Source: Streptomyces radicis (lineage in GTDB: Bacteria > Actinomycetota > Actinomycetes > Streptomycetales > Streptomycetaceae). From it: a stretch of 64,000 bases of DNA. The notes beneath the pieces are model-generated. The model was not told the DNA's origin and ran no database searches. It saw nothing but the letters and a program-made list of their open reading frames with translations. Positions 43,247 to 52,414 of the stretch are shown here, piece after piece; position 1 is the stretch's first letter, and the number at the start of each line of letters is the position of its first letter. Location: NCBI RefSeq assembly GCF_003626575.1, contig NZ_RBDY01000001.1:434001-498000 (forward strand), written 5' to 3'. Made by a program: the position numbers and the translations under genes.

Positions 43247-46200
43247 TCAGAAGGCGAACGTCGGCACGTCGCACTCGGCCCTGATGCCGCGGACGGCGGA
43301 CCTGACCGCCGGGTGGCCGTCGCCCAGGACCCGGCGCAGCCCGGCGACGGCCGCCGAGTGCGTCTCGTCCGCCGCCCTGACCTCGCCGAGCGCCCGCAGA
43401 TCGGCCGACAGGTTGATCGCGCAGGCCAGCGTCGTCGGATGGTCATCGCCCAGGTGCTCCCTGCAACGGGCGAGTGCCGCGGCGTCCAGGTCGTGCGCCT
43501 GTCTGAAGTCCGCGAGCGCGTAGTGGTCGCTGCCTTCGTTGATCGCGCCGACCAGGGTGACCGGATGGTTGTCGCCCAGGATCTCGCGCATCACCGGCAG
43601 CGTCTCCCGGGTGAGCTCGGCCGCGGGCTCGGGCTCGCCGAGCAGGCGCAGGGTGACGGTCAGGTCGGTCGCGGCGCACAGCGCGGCCGGGTGGCGTTCG
43701 CCCAGGACCTCCCGCAGCTCCCGCAGGCTCTTCTCGCCCACCTCCCTCGCGCCGCTGAGATCGCCGGTGTGCCGCAGGTCCATCGCCAGGTGCAGCTCGG
43801 TCGTCGCGATGCTGAGGTGCGGGTCGGAGTAGCGGAGCCGATAGCGCTCCAGCGCCTCGCGGTCGAGCACGAGCGCCCCCGTGCCGTCACCCGCCCTGCG
43901 GCGGGCCACGGCCAGGGTGGTCAGGGCGGTGATGACGATGGAGGCGTTCGGCGGCAAGGTCCTGGCCGCGTGCGCGTAGACCTCCTCCTGCATCGCGCGG
44001 GCCCTCATGAAGTCGCCCAGCTCCCGCACGTCCACGGTGACATTGGTCGCGAGCAGCACGGTCAGCAGCCTGTCCTCGCCCAGGACCACGGCGCTGGTGT
44101 CCCGCGCGCGCTCGGAGACACGCAGCGCCGTGGCGTGGTCGCCCACCGCGCGCAGGGCGTGCGCGTAGTCGTTCGCGGCCCCCAGCGTGTAGGGCTCCTC
44201 CTCGCCGAGGAGGCGCGTGGCGCGCTCCCAACGGCTGTGGTTCAGCTCGAGGGCGCGCTCGAAGTCGCCCAGGATCCTGGCGTCGTTGGCGACCGAGCCG
44301 ATCGCCGCCAGGGTGTCCTCGTGGTCCTCCCCGGCCTCGGGGCTCTCCCGCAGCAGCCGCAGCGTGCGGGCGTTGAGCTCCCTGGTCTCCGGATAGTGGC
44401 CCAGCGCGTCCAGCGCGTGGCCGAGCCTCCGGGACACCGCGAGCGTCTCCAGGTGCGCCTCGCCCAGGAGCCGCCGCCACGTCGTCACCACCTCGCTGGC
44501 GAACACCCGGCAGCCCTCGTGGTCGGCCGAGATGTAGAGGTAGCGCACGAGGTTGGCGACCATCTGCCGGACCCAGGGGTCCTCGCACTCCATGGCCCGC
44601 GAGCTGCGGGCGTGGGACAGCAGCTCGGAGTAACGCGGGAACGTGGCGGGGAGGACTTCGTTCGGGTCTCCGTGGGCGAGCAGCAGATGCGCGCCGTGCC
44701 GCATGTCCGCCTGCTGCTGCGGGGACATCTGGCCGACCAGCACCGCCTGGACCAGCCGGTGCATCTGAATGGTGTTGCTGCGGTGATTGATCTTCATCAG
44801 GGCGTAGCGGTTGATCTCCCTGATGGCCTGGCCGAGCCTGATCGGATCCTGGAGGACACGGGTCAGCTCCGGCGGCAGCGAGATGCCGCGCACCCCGGAG
44901 AAGAGCCGCCGTGAGATGGGCTCGGGGGCGAAGAACGAGCAGACCTGGAGCAGTTGCAGCGCCCCCGGGTGGTGCTCGGCGAGCCGCCGCAGCGACATGT
45001 TCCAGGCCGCGGCCACCGGCTCGGGGTAGTCGACGGGCACGCCGGCCGTCAGCAGCTCGTGGCGGCGCGAGCCCACGTCGGCCCGTTCGTCCTCGAAGAC
45101 CTGGAGGTACTCGTCCACCGGCATGCCCGTCTCGCTGAGCCACGCCGCGGCCTGCTCGATGGCGAGCGGCAGGTCGCCGAGTGCCGCGGCGACGCGGTCG
45201 GCGTCGCCGTCGGAGAAGCCGGGGCCGCGGCGCCGCAGCAGCTCGACGCTCTCCGTCCTGGCGAACACGTCCACCTCCACGGTGCGCGCGGCCTGTGCCC
45301 AGCGCGCGTTCCGCGAGGTGACCAGGATCCGGCCGGTGCCCCCCGCGGGGAAGAACCTCCTGACCGCCTCGACGTCCTCGGCGTTGTCGAACACCAGGAG
45401 CCAGTTGCGGTAAGGGCGCCCCGTGCGCAGCGCCTCGAGCACCCGGGGGACCGCGATGTGCGACTGGGTGTCGGCGGGGAGGCTCAGCCGGTCGGCCAGG
45501 TTGGCGAGCGACTGCCGGATCTGCTCGGGCCTTTCGGCGGCGATCCACCACACCAGGTCGAAGTCGTCGGCGCGTTGGTGCACGTACTCGAGCGCTATCT
45601 GGGACTTGCCCACCCCGCCCAGGCCGTGCAGGGCCTCGGGAAGCACCGCCGCCGTGCCCTCCGCGGTCAGCCGCCGGTGGAGCGCGTCGAGTAATTCCCC
45701 GCGCCCGGTGAAGCTGGGGTTGCGCGGGGGGACGTTGCCCCAGATCGATGGCGGGCTCACGGAAGTTCCTTCGTCTGATCGGGGAGAGGACGATCGGGGA
45801 GAGGACGAAGTGGTCACGGACACATGGGTTCCTCTCGGGTGCTCGTCCGGCCGGTCCTGTGCCGGAGAGAGGGGTGTCTCGACCGCCTCGGGGGCGGACT
45901 CGGGCGGGCTGCGTGGGGGAGTGCGGGGGGGCTTGCGTTCGGGCACGGTGTCGGCCTCGTCGGATGAGTCAACCGGATGGGGGTCGCGCGGGTCACGTCG
46001 CCCACCCGAAGGAGCGAGCGCCTGTTGCGCGGCGACGTGGGCCCCGAGGGTGCGCGCGCCCTGGAGGTAGGAGCCGGAGAGGGCTCGGCACACCTGCTCA
46101 GCGACGCGCACATAGGGCAGCAGCTCATCGGCGGCCGACAACCGGTGCGCGGATCCCGACGGTTCGCCGAGGAAGTCGCGGATGTCGTGCAGGGGCTGCC

Positions 46201-47611
46201 AACGGCGGCCGAGCCGGTCGAGGACGCTGCGGAGCGTGTACAGCGACTCGTCGCGCAGGCCCGCGGAGAGCAGCAGCTCCCTGACCCCCGGGTGGAACTC
46301 GTAGCCGATCCGGGTCTCGTCCGCGGGATCCGTCGCGGCCACGCGTCTGAGCAGGCCGCCGAGCAGGATGTCCGCGAGGTCGCCGGGGCGGGCCACCGGC
46401 TCGTGGAGGCGCTGGACGTACTCCATCACCGGTCTGTTGAGCGGGGCCGCCGCCAGCCTCGACGCGAGCCGGAAGGCGCTCGGCGAGGCGTTCGCCCTGA
46501 AGCGGTGGACCCGTTCGACGGCGCTCGGCTCGGGCTCGGCGTCCCAGGGCTCCATGGGCATGCCGGGCAGCAGGCCAAGGATCTCCCGCGTCCGCGGCAG
46601 CGGCTCGGCGACCATCCTGGCCCAGCGTCCGAGCCAGCCCGCGTCGAGCGCCACCAGGGGCACCGGCGGCTCGCCGCCGGGCCACGGGAGGCCGTCGGCC
46701 GGGCGCCAGGCGGCGTTGGGCGCGCCGGGCCCCGGGACGCGGACCCCGATCCGCTCGGGAACCAGGCCGGTGTTCGCCCAGCGGGCCGGGGAAAGGGGGT
46801 GGAGGACGGCGACGTGGGCCCGGCGCGCCCACCGGGTGAGCGCGCGCTTTCCCGTCCCGTCCCACCACGCCGCCCCGATGCCGTCGGTCACCACCAGGAC
46901 CGTGCGCGTGCCGCCCGCGGCGTCGAGGGGCGCGGGTCCTGCCGGGGCGAGCGGCCGGTCGCCGTCGATGTCGATCCCGCGGACGTCGCGGAACGCCCCC
47001 AGCCGCTCGACGGCGGCGACGAGCCGGGCCACTTCGCCCCTCCACACGGACATGGCGCCGCCGCGGTCCACCACGAGAACCAGCTCGGCCCAGCGTTCCC
47101 GCCTCGGCACGGACACCGGAAGCCAGAGTCCCTCGTCGGCCGCGCGCTCCGCGGTCGCCTCCTCGTCGAGCTCGCGCGCGACGGGCGAGGGCACGGTGCG
47201 CTTGAACGGCCGGAGCGCGCGCTGCGCCGCGCGCTCGGAGACGATCCCCCGCGGGTCAGGGGCGCGAAGGGCCGACGCCGGGCGCCCCGCCACGGGAGCG
47301 CGCCCCACGGGTGTGGGAGCGACGGGAGGGGAAGCGGGCGCATCGGCGCGCGGGGGCGTGAACTCTCCGATGTCGGGCGCCCCTTGGGCTGGCTCGGCCT
47401 CAGGGGCCGCTCCGGCGCCCGGCGGCTCGGGGGGCGGCCGCGGGGCGGTGGGGCCTGGGCGTTCGGGAGACTCCGACGCCGCGGCGTCGGGGGCGCGCGG
47501 GGGAGGCGCTCCGGCGCCGCTGATCGCCAGCCACAGGGCGTCGGCGACATGCCACCAGTCGGGCCCCGCGCCGCCGACCTCCCTGGCTCCCGCACCGCCG
47601 TCCCGCCTCAT
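43247..47611 (-). CDS. SAV_2336 (vWA-like)-NB-ARC-TPR giant protein (FxsT-like)
   Basis: A 1454-residue multidomain protein. After a Pro/Ala-rich start, residues ~115-500 form a SAV_2336 N-terminal domain with a vWA-like MIDAS remnant (LVLVVDRGGAMS near 175). A disordered linker follows, then from ~640 an NB-ARC/STAND ATPase with Walker A GLGGVGKSQIALEY near 662, LLVFDNAEDV (Walker B), ILVTSRNARW (RNBS-B) and LGDLPLAIEQAAAWL (GLPL). From ~1035 to the end are some ten TPR units of 42-residue type (LGEAHLETLAVSRRLGHALDALG). The NB-ARC/TPR half matches FxSxx-system 'FxsT' proteins. ATG 47611 overlaps the MoxR stop by four bases. It is the last gene of the operon. Confidence 0.85.
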   Translation of the reverse strand: MRRDGGAGAREVGGAGPDWWHVADALWLAISGAGAPPPRAPDAAASESPERPGPTAPRPPPEPPGAGAAPEAEPAQGAPDIGEFTPPRADAPASPPVAPTPVGRAPVAGRPASALRAPDPRGIVSERAAQRALRPFKRTVPSPVARELDEEATAERAADEGLWLPVSVPRRERWAELVLVVDRGGAMSVWRGEVARLVAAVERLGAFRDVRGIDIDGDRPLAPAGPAPLDAAGGTRTVLVVTDGIGAAWWDGTGKRALTRWARRAHVAVLHPLSPARWANTGLVPERIGVRVPGPGAPNAAWRPADGLPWPGGEPPVPLVALDAGWLGRWARMVAEPLPRTREILGLLPGMPMEPWDAEPEPSAVERVHRFRANASPSAFRLASRLAAAPLNRPVMEYVQRLHEPVARPGDLADILLGGLLRRVAATDPADETRIGYEFHPGVRELLLSAGLRDESLYTLRSVLDRLGRRWQPLHDIRDFLGEPSGSAHRLSAADELLPYVRVAEQVCRALSGSYLQGARTLGAHVAAQQALAPSGGRRDPRDPHPVDSSDEADTVPERKPPRTPPRSPPESAPEAVETPLSPAQDRPDEHPRGTHVSVTTSSSPRSSSPRSDEGTSVSPPSIWGNVPPRNPSFTGRGELLDALHRRLTAEGTAAVLPEALHGLGGVGKSQIALEYVHQRADDFDLVWWIAAERPEQIRQSLANLADRLSLPADTQSHIAVPRVLEALRTGRPYRNWLLVFDNAEDVEAVRRFFPAGGTGRILVTSRNARWAQAARTVEVDVFARTESVELLRRRGPGFSDGDADRVAAALGDLPLAIEQAAAWLSETGMPVDEYLQVFEDERADVGSRRHELLTAGVPVDYPEPVAAAWNMSLRRLAEHHPGALQLLQVCSFFAPEPISRRLFSGVRGISLPPELTRVLQDPIRLGQAIREINRYALMKINHRSNTIQMHRLVQAVLVGQMSPQQQADMRHGAHLLLAHGDPNEVLPATFPRYSELLSHARSSRAMECEDPWVRQMVANLVRYLYISADHEGCRVFASEVVTTWRRLLGEAHLETLAVSRRLGHALDALGHYPETRELNARTLRLLRESPEAGEDHEDTLAAIGSVANDARILGDFERALELNHSRWERATRLLGEEEPYTLGAANDYAHALRAVGDHATALRVSERARDTSAVVLGEDRLLTVLLATNVTVDVRELGDFMRARAMQEEVYAHAARTLPPNASIVITALTTLAVARRRAGDGTGALVLDREALERYRLRYSDPHLSIATTELHLAMDLRHTGDLSGAREVGEKSLRELREVLGERHPAALCAATDLTVTLRLLGEPEPAAELTRETLPVMREILGDNHPVTLVGAINEGSDHYALADFRQAHDLDAAALARCREHLGDDHPTTLACAINLSADLRALGEVRAADETHSAAVAGLRRVLGDGHPAVRSAVRGIRAECDVPTFAF

Positions 47612-48786
47612 GCCGGGTCCGCGGCGTCCAGTTTGTGCCAAATGGCCTGGAGAAGCTCCTCCCAGCCAGGGCCTGTGCCGTGCGGTCCCGCTGAGGTCGT
47701 CAGATACACCGCGTTCAGCAACTGGTCGGCCGCCAGGCCCCCTTCGCGCTCGCTGCGCTCGCGGAACAGCCGGATCAGCTCCTGGACGCGCGGGTCGTCG
47801 GCGCGGCCGAGATGGGCGGCGACGATCGAGGCGAGTCGCTCCGTGTCGAGATCGGGCAGGCGCAGGTGCAGACAGCGGCGGAGAAAGGCGGGAGGGAATT
47901 CCCGTTCGCCGTTGCTGGTGATGACGATGACGGGGAACGCGCGGCAGCGGACGCGGCCCCCGGCTATGGTCGCGCTTCGCTCGGGATCGTCCGTGAAGAT
48001 GTCCACGCGCGGGCGTTGGTTCCTTATGCGAAGCAGCTCCGGAATGGTGAACTCGCCCGACTCCAGAATGTCGAGGAGATCGTTGGGAAGATCGATGTCG
48101 CTCTTGTCGAATTCATCCACGAGCAGGACGCGCGGCAGCCGGTGGGGCAGCATCGCCGTGCCGAGCGGGCCGAGTTGCAGGAAGTCGCCGATGTCCGTCC
48201 CCCGCGGGTCGGCCGCCTCGCCCGACGCGGTCCGCCCGGCCGCCGCCGCGCGGACGCGGCCGACCGCGTCATAGCTGTACAGGCCGTCGCGCAGGGTGGT
48301 GCGCGTCGTGACCGGCCAGCGCAGCACCCGTCCGAGGCCGAGCTCCCGCGCGACACGGTAGGCCAACGTCGACTTCCCCGTGCCGGGGCGCCCTGTGACC
48401 AGCAGCGGCCTGCGCAGGATCAGCGCGGCGTTGACGAGATCCGTCTCCTCGGTGCCCGACCTGACGTCCGGCGGGTCCGCGCCCAGGCGCCGTGTGGCGT
48501 CCTGGCCGTCCTCGGGCGGCGCCGGGGGCTCCACGAGGGCCTCGTCGTCCTGGCCTGATAACTCCCTCGCGGGGTCCTCGCCGACCGTGGCCCGCGCCGT
48601 GACGCCGTCGAAGGTGCGCCAGGGCGGGGGCGGCGGAAGGACGTCGTCGAGGCGAACGTCCCGCAGCGGGCGACCCGTGCCCTGATATATCCACCACGGC
48701 CGGGGAATCCCCGCCGAGAGGCCGTTCGGGATCGGCTCGCCGCCCATGTGCTCCCGGCGCCCGCGCGCGGCTTCCGCGTCGCCCAT
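47608..48786 (-). CDS. MoxR-type AAA+ ATPase
   Basis: A 392-residue AAA+ protein of the MoxR type. An N-terminal linker (PRPWWIYQGTG, PPPPPWRTFDG) leads to Walker A GRPGTGKST near 130 and Walker B RVLLVDEFDKSDIDLPNDLLDILE near 215. Sensor 1 is VIVITSNGEREFPPAFLRRCLH near 285, with the arginine finger in RRC; a helical lid follows. In ternary conflict systems MoxR ATPases act with vWA and VMAP proteins to license effectors. ATG 48786 (GGTGGG upstream) is chosen; ATG 48747 is an alternative. Its end overlaps the next gene by four bases, and it starts 14 bases after the VMAP stop. Confidence 0.86.
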   Translation of the reverse strand: MGDAEAARGRREHMGGEPIPNGLSAGIPRPWWIYQGTGRPLRDVRLDDVLPPPPPWRTFDGVTARATVGEDPARELSGQDDEALVEPPAPPEDGQDATRRLGADPPDVRSGTEETDLVNAALILRRPLLVTGRPGTGKSTLAYRVARELGLGRVLRWPVTTRTTLRDGLYSYDAVGRVRAAAAGRTASGEAADPRGTDIGDFLQLGPLGTAMLPHRLPRVLLVDEFDKSDIDLPNDLLDILESGEFTIPELLRIRNQRPRVDIFTDDPERSATIAGGRVRCRAFPVIVITSNGEREFPPAFLRRCLHLRLPDLDTERLASIVAAHLGRADDPRVQELIRLFRERSEREGGLAADQLLNAVYLTTSAGPHGTGPGWEELLQAIWHKLDAADPA

Positions 48787-48800
48787 CGAATGCCCACCGC

Positions 48801-50342
48801 CTAATCGGGACCCGCCAACCGGCCTCGGGTCTGGACGGGGCGGGTCGGGTCGTCCCACACGAGAGAAATGTGACTGCCCAGGTGTCGCTCGCGCTCCGCG
48901 GCGGAATCCACCGTCAGGGCGTCGAGCCTTAACTGTGTCACGCTTTCCCTGAGCGCTGCTAGGTTCCCATCAAGCCGGTGGGCGACTTCCGGATGGCGTT
49001 CCGCGCGCCGGTCCCACACCACGATCGGCAGGCCCGCCCGCCACGCCGCGCGCGCCTCGAGAGCACCCCTCTCGGTGCTTGGCGGCGCGCTCAGTACGGC
49101 CGCGACAACGGTCGGATCCGCCTTGATGCGGGCCTCGAGGACGGCGGGGGCCAGCGTCCCCGACGCGTCGGGCGGCCCCTCGATGACCATGGGCGACGCC
49201 CGCCCCGGCTCGTTCTCGAGCAGGCGCCAGCGCTGCTTCCACGGGCGGTGCCAGCGCCTGGTCTCGCTGCGCTCCAGGCTGCGGACGACCACGGGGTGGT
49301 CCACGCACAGCGGGGTGGCGTAGTCGCTGTCGATCTCCTGGCGCCAGTGCTGGACGGGGATGGCCAGGTCGTCCGTGCTCAGCATGAATTCGAGATGCAT
49401 GGTCTCGGCGTCCCCCGCCCAGTCGGCCACCGCGTCCCACACCAGGTCCTGAACGATCCGCTCCGCCGCCTCGAGCCCGGCCACCGCGACGCTGACGGTC
49501 TGCACGGGCCGCCAGCCCTCGGGGTCGAACTGCCGCCAGGCGGTGAGCAGATAGCCGCCGCTGTCGTCCTGGGGCAGCAACTGGACGACCAGGTAGGCGT
49601 CGACGGGGGCCGGGGGCGGCGAGTGCACCACGCGTTGCCGTAACTCCCGTTGCGGGGCGGTGAGGCCCAGGGCCTGGGCCTGCCCGTCGGCCCAGGCGCG
49701 CAGCGCGTCGGCCCGGTCGCGGGACGCCTCGGCGGCCAGGTGCTCGATCAGGGCGAGCGCCGGGGGCAGCCCGTCGGGCTGGGCGTTCATGTGGCTCAGG
49801 GTCTCGAACGCCACCCATGGGTCGTCCAGGGGCGGCACGCTCTGGAACGGGCCCGCCGCGAGGCGGCAGAGGTGGCCGAGCGCCGGGACCTCGAGTCCGT
49901 CGAGCAGCGGGCGCAGCTCGTCCAGGGACGGGCCGGGCAACGCGGGGCGCGCCGTGACCTCGTGGATGACCGCGCCGAGCCGCCGCAGCGCCCGCTGGCT
50001 CTGGCCCATCACGACCAGCGTCTCGTAGAGGATCCGCAGCGCCCGCGTGTCGTCGAGGCAGATCCGGGCAAGCTCGGGCAGGAAGTAGCTGGTGACGTGG
50101 TGGTGGCGGATGCCGAGGACGGCGGGGAGCTCGTCCGCCATGAGGTCGAGGCAGAGCGAGCGCGGCCCGGGATCGACCAGGCAGCCGAACTCGCGCAGGA
50201 CGTCCGTCAGCGCCTTGATCGACCTCAGGCCGCCGGGGCCCTCGATCCCCCGGCCCGCGGCGTCGTCGGCGCCCGCGCCGGTCCCGGGGCGCTCATCGGG
50301 CGGTTCGGCTCCGCTCAGGCTCTCGCTGAGGGTCCCGGTCAC
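48801..50342 (-). CDS. VMAP-C domain protein (vWA-MoxR-associated protein)
   Basis: A 513-residue protein. An acidic start and a helical region at ~40-110 (LVDPGPRSLCLDLMADELP, YFLPELARICLDDTRALR), possibly an effector-associated adaptor domain, precede the VMAP-C core. That core has AYLVVQLLPQD, LEFMLSTDDLAIPVQHWRQEI, CVDHPVVVRSLERSETRRWH and WRAGLPIVVWDRRAE. VMAP proteins link effectors to MoxR/vWA modules in predicted NTP-dependent conflict systems. The GTG at 50342 overlaps the nucleosidase stop (GTGA), giving tight coupling. Enzymatic activity is not apparent. Confidence 0.8.
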   Translation of the reverse strand: MTGTLSESLSGAEPPDERPGTGAGADDAAGRGIEGPGGLRSIKALTDVLREFGCLVDPGPRSLCLDLMADELPAVLGIRHHHVTSYFLPELARICLDDTRALRILYETLVVMGQSQRALRRLGAVIHEVTARPALPGPSLDELRPLLDGLEVPALGHLCRLAAGPFQSVPPLDDPWVAFETLSHMNAQPDGLPPALALIEHLAAEASRDRADALRAWADGQAQALGLTAPQRELRQRVVHSPPPAPVDAYLVVQLLPQDDSGGYLLTAWRQFDPEGWRPVQTVSVAVAGLEAAERIVQDLVWDAVADWAGDAETMHLEFMLSTDDLAIPVQHWRQEIDSDYATPLCVDHPVVVRSLERSETRRWHRPWKQRWRLLENEPGRASPMVIEGPPDASGTLAPAVLEARIKADPTVVAAVLSAPPSTERGALEARAAWRAGLPIVVWDRRAERHPEVAHRLDGNLAALRESVTQLRLDALTVDSAAERERHLGSHISLVWDDPTRPVQTRGRLAGPD

Positions 50343-51445
50343 CGCAGGCCCAGCTCCCCGGCGCGCCGGTCGAGCCGGTCGAGCGCGGGGGCGCCTGGCG
50401 CGAGCACCCCGAGCACGCCGAACAGGTCGCCCCAGGCGCCGTGGTCGTCGCAGCTCCGCAGCAGCGCGAGGGCCTCGGCGCGGCTGGTGGGCTGGCGTTG
50501 GACGGCCGTTCCGACCGAGGGCAGCTCGTCGAGCAGCTGCTGCCACCGGGACGGCGACGCCAGCCCCGGCACGGCGAGCAGGAGGTCGGCGAGGTCGCCG
50601 AGCTGCTCGATGGTGAGCCGCGGCGGTCGGGGCGCGGCGGCCACCGGCGGCCCCGCCCGCCCGGTCGCGCGGGACCCGCGGGCCGGGGACAGCCCCGCGA
50701 TCAGCTCGAACGCGAAGGCGGCGGCGTTCCCCGCGGCGACCGGCTGCCAACGCTCGTCGTGCGCCTCGCCCTTGTCGCCGAGGAGGTCGGAGATCCCCCG
50801 GATCACCAGGGCGTCCACATGCGGGTTGAGATGGGCGCCCGCGAGGAAGCCGTAGCCCTCCATGTCCACGGCGAGCGCGTCGCCCGCGCTGGCCGCGAGG
50901 GCGCGGGCCACCTGCGAGTCGGGCGAGGTGATCACCCGGCCACCCGCCGCGATGGGCTTGACGTACGCCCGGGGCCGCCCCCGGACCGGGAGATCGATCC
51001 GGTCCTGCCAGCGGTCGGCCGCCACCACGGATCTGGCGTGCTGCACGAGGCGGTGCCCCGACCGGTGGGTCTTCTGGCGTGGCAGGAAGCCCTCGGCGGT
51101 GTCCTTGCCCGTCTCGTAGTCGTAGACCTCGTCACCCGCGACCACGTCGCCGAGCGCCACGTCCTTGCGCCCGCCGCCGACCCCCACGAAGAGCACGGTC
51201 CGCGGGGCGAACAGCGTCACGGCCCGCTCGATGAGCGCGGCGGCCGCCGGGTTCCCGGGGCCCACCATGTGGATCGCCACGCGTCCTTCGTCCGCCCCGC
51301 CCCTGGCCACGCCCACCTCGAAGCGGGAGCCGCGCTCCTCCACCACCGCGTCCGTCCGCTCCAGATGGGCCCGCACCGCGCGGTACTCGACCTCGAGAGC
51401 CGTCAGGACGACCACGTCCACGTGTGCACTGGCACCGACCGTCAC
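50339..51445 (-). CDS. Nucleoside phosphorylase/nucleosidase-like effector with C-terminal effector-associated domain
   Basis: A 368-residue two-domain protein. Residues 8-250 form a PNP/MTAN-type nucleosidase: VVVLTALEVEYRAV, VLFVGVGGGRKDVALGDVV, YDYETGKD, then AVDMEGYGFL (ME motif of the active site) and VIRGISDLLGDKGE (catalytic Asp region). Residues ~280-365 (LTIEQLGDLADLLLAVPGL, RQPTSRAEALALLRSCDDHG, WGDLFGVLGVLAPG) resemble effector-associated domain EAD2, an adaptor of conflict systems. It is the probable effector, attacking nucleosides/nucleotides on activation. AGGGGGGAA is upstream of GTG 51445, favoured over ATG 51523 further upstream. It is the first gene of the operon. Confidence 0.83.
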   Translation of the reverse strand: MTVGASAHVDVVVLTALEVEYRAVRAHLERTDAVVEERGSRFEVGVARGGADEGRVAIHMVGPGNPAAAALIERAVTLFAPRTVLFVGVGGGRKDVALGDVVAGDEVYDYETGKDTAEGFLPRQKTHRSGHRLVQHARSVVAADRWQDRIDLPVRGRPRAYVKPIAAGGRVITSPDSQVARALAASAGDALAVDMEGYGFLAGAHLNPHVDALVIRGISDLLGDKGEAHDERWQPVAAGNAAAFAFELIAGLSPARGSRATGRAGPPVAAAPRPPRLTIEQLGDLADLLLAVPGLASPSRWQQLLDELPSVGTAVQRQPTSRAEALALLRSCDDHGAWGDLFGVLGVLAPGAPALDRLDRRAGELGLR

Positions 51446-51619
51446 AGTTCCCCCCTGTTGACCGGTTGCGACCGTCTTCCGCATAGACATGGTGCGGTAC
51501 TGATGAGGTTCCGTCGATGCCATGACAACTGGCCTGCGTCTTCTGCCCGTTGGCGACCGCCCCGGCGGACAGCCGCCGCGCGGCTCCGCCGTCCCGCGCG
51601 ACCGACCGGCTCGTGGACT

Positions 51620-52414
51620 TCACCCGTGACGGGATCCTCGTTCCGCCACCTCGTCGCGCAGCGACCGCGTGACGCGCCGGTGCAGCGCGCGGAACGGCTC
51701 GGTGAAGCGCGTGTCGTCCACCGCGCGCGGGCGCGGGATCGGCACGTCGAACGACTCCTTGACCCGCCCGGGACCCGACGTCATCACGACCACCCGGTCG
51801 GCGAGCAGGATGGCCTCGTCCACGTCGTGCGTCACGAACAGCACCGTCTTGCCCACCGTCTCCCACAGGTCGAGGAAGTCGGCGCTGACCCGCAGCCTCG
51901 TCTGCGCGTCCAGCGGCCCGAACGGCTCGTCCATCAGGAACACATCGGGGTCGGCGGCCAGGATCCGGGCCAGCGCGACCCGTTTGCGCATCCCGCCCGA
52001 CAGCTGGCGCGGAAAGAACGCGCCGAAGCCGTCGAGGCCGACCAGCTCCACCAACTCGGCGGCCCGCGCCCGCTGTTCGGCGGCGGGCACGCCGCGCACC
52101 GCGAGCGGGAAGCGCACGTTGTCGAGCACGGTGCGCCACGGCAGCAGCGCGTCGTTCTGGAACAGCAGCCCCACCTCGGCCGGGACGCCGGACGACTCCC
52201 TGCCGTCGAAGGCCACGCTGCCGCCGGTGCGCTCGACGAGGCCCGCCACGATCTTCAGCAGCGTCGACTTGCCGCAGCCGCTCGGCCCGACCAGCGCGAC
52301 GAACTCGCCCTCGGCCACGTCGAGATCGACCCCGCCGAGCGCCGGGGTCCGCCGCCGCTCGCGCCGGTAGTCCAGGCGCACGCCGCGCAGGCTGAGCTTG
52401 GGCGCGCCGCTCAT
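51620..52414 (-). CDS. ABC transporter ATPase, nitrate/sulfonate/taurine type (SsuB-like)
   Basis: A 264-residue ATPase. Walker A VGPSGCGKSTLLKIV is near 42, the Q-loop LLFQNDALLPWRTV, the signature LSGGMRKRVALARIL, Walker B VFLMDEPFGPLD, and the H-loop VTHDVDEAI. It powers the importer whose permease and binding protein lie just upstream. Its ATG overlaps the stop of the binding protein gene (ATGA). It is the last gene of the five-gene organosulfur operon. Confidence 0.93.
   Translation of the reverse strand: MSGAPKLSLRGVRLDYRRERRRTPALGGVDLDVAEGEFVALVGPSGCGKSTLLKIVAGLVERTGGSVAFDGRESSGVPAEVGLLFQNDALLPWRTVLDNVRFPLAVRGVPAAEQRARAAELVELVGLDGFGAFFPRQLSGGMRKRVALARILAADPDVFLMDEPFGPLDAQTRLRVSADFLDLWETVGKTVLFVTHDVDEAILLADRVVVMTSGPGRVKESFDVPIPRPRAVDDTRFTEPFRALHRRVTRSLRDEVAERGSRHG

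Noticed and set aside
45769..45800. 15-base tandem repeat in the giant NB-ARC gene as a regulatory feature.
   Set aside because: It is in frame in the Ser/Pro/Arg-rich linker (SSSPRS repeats) and is best explained as low-complexity coding sequence.
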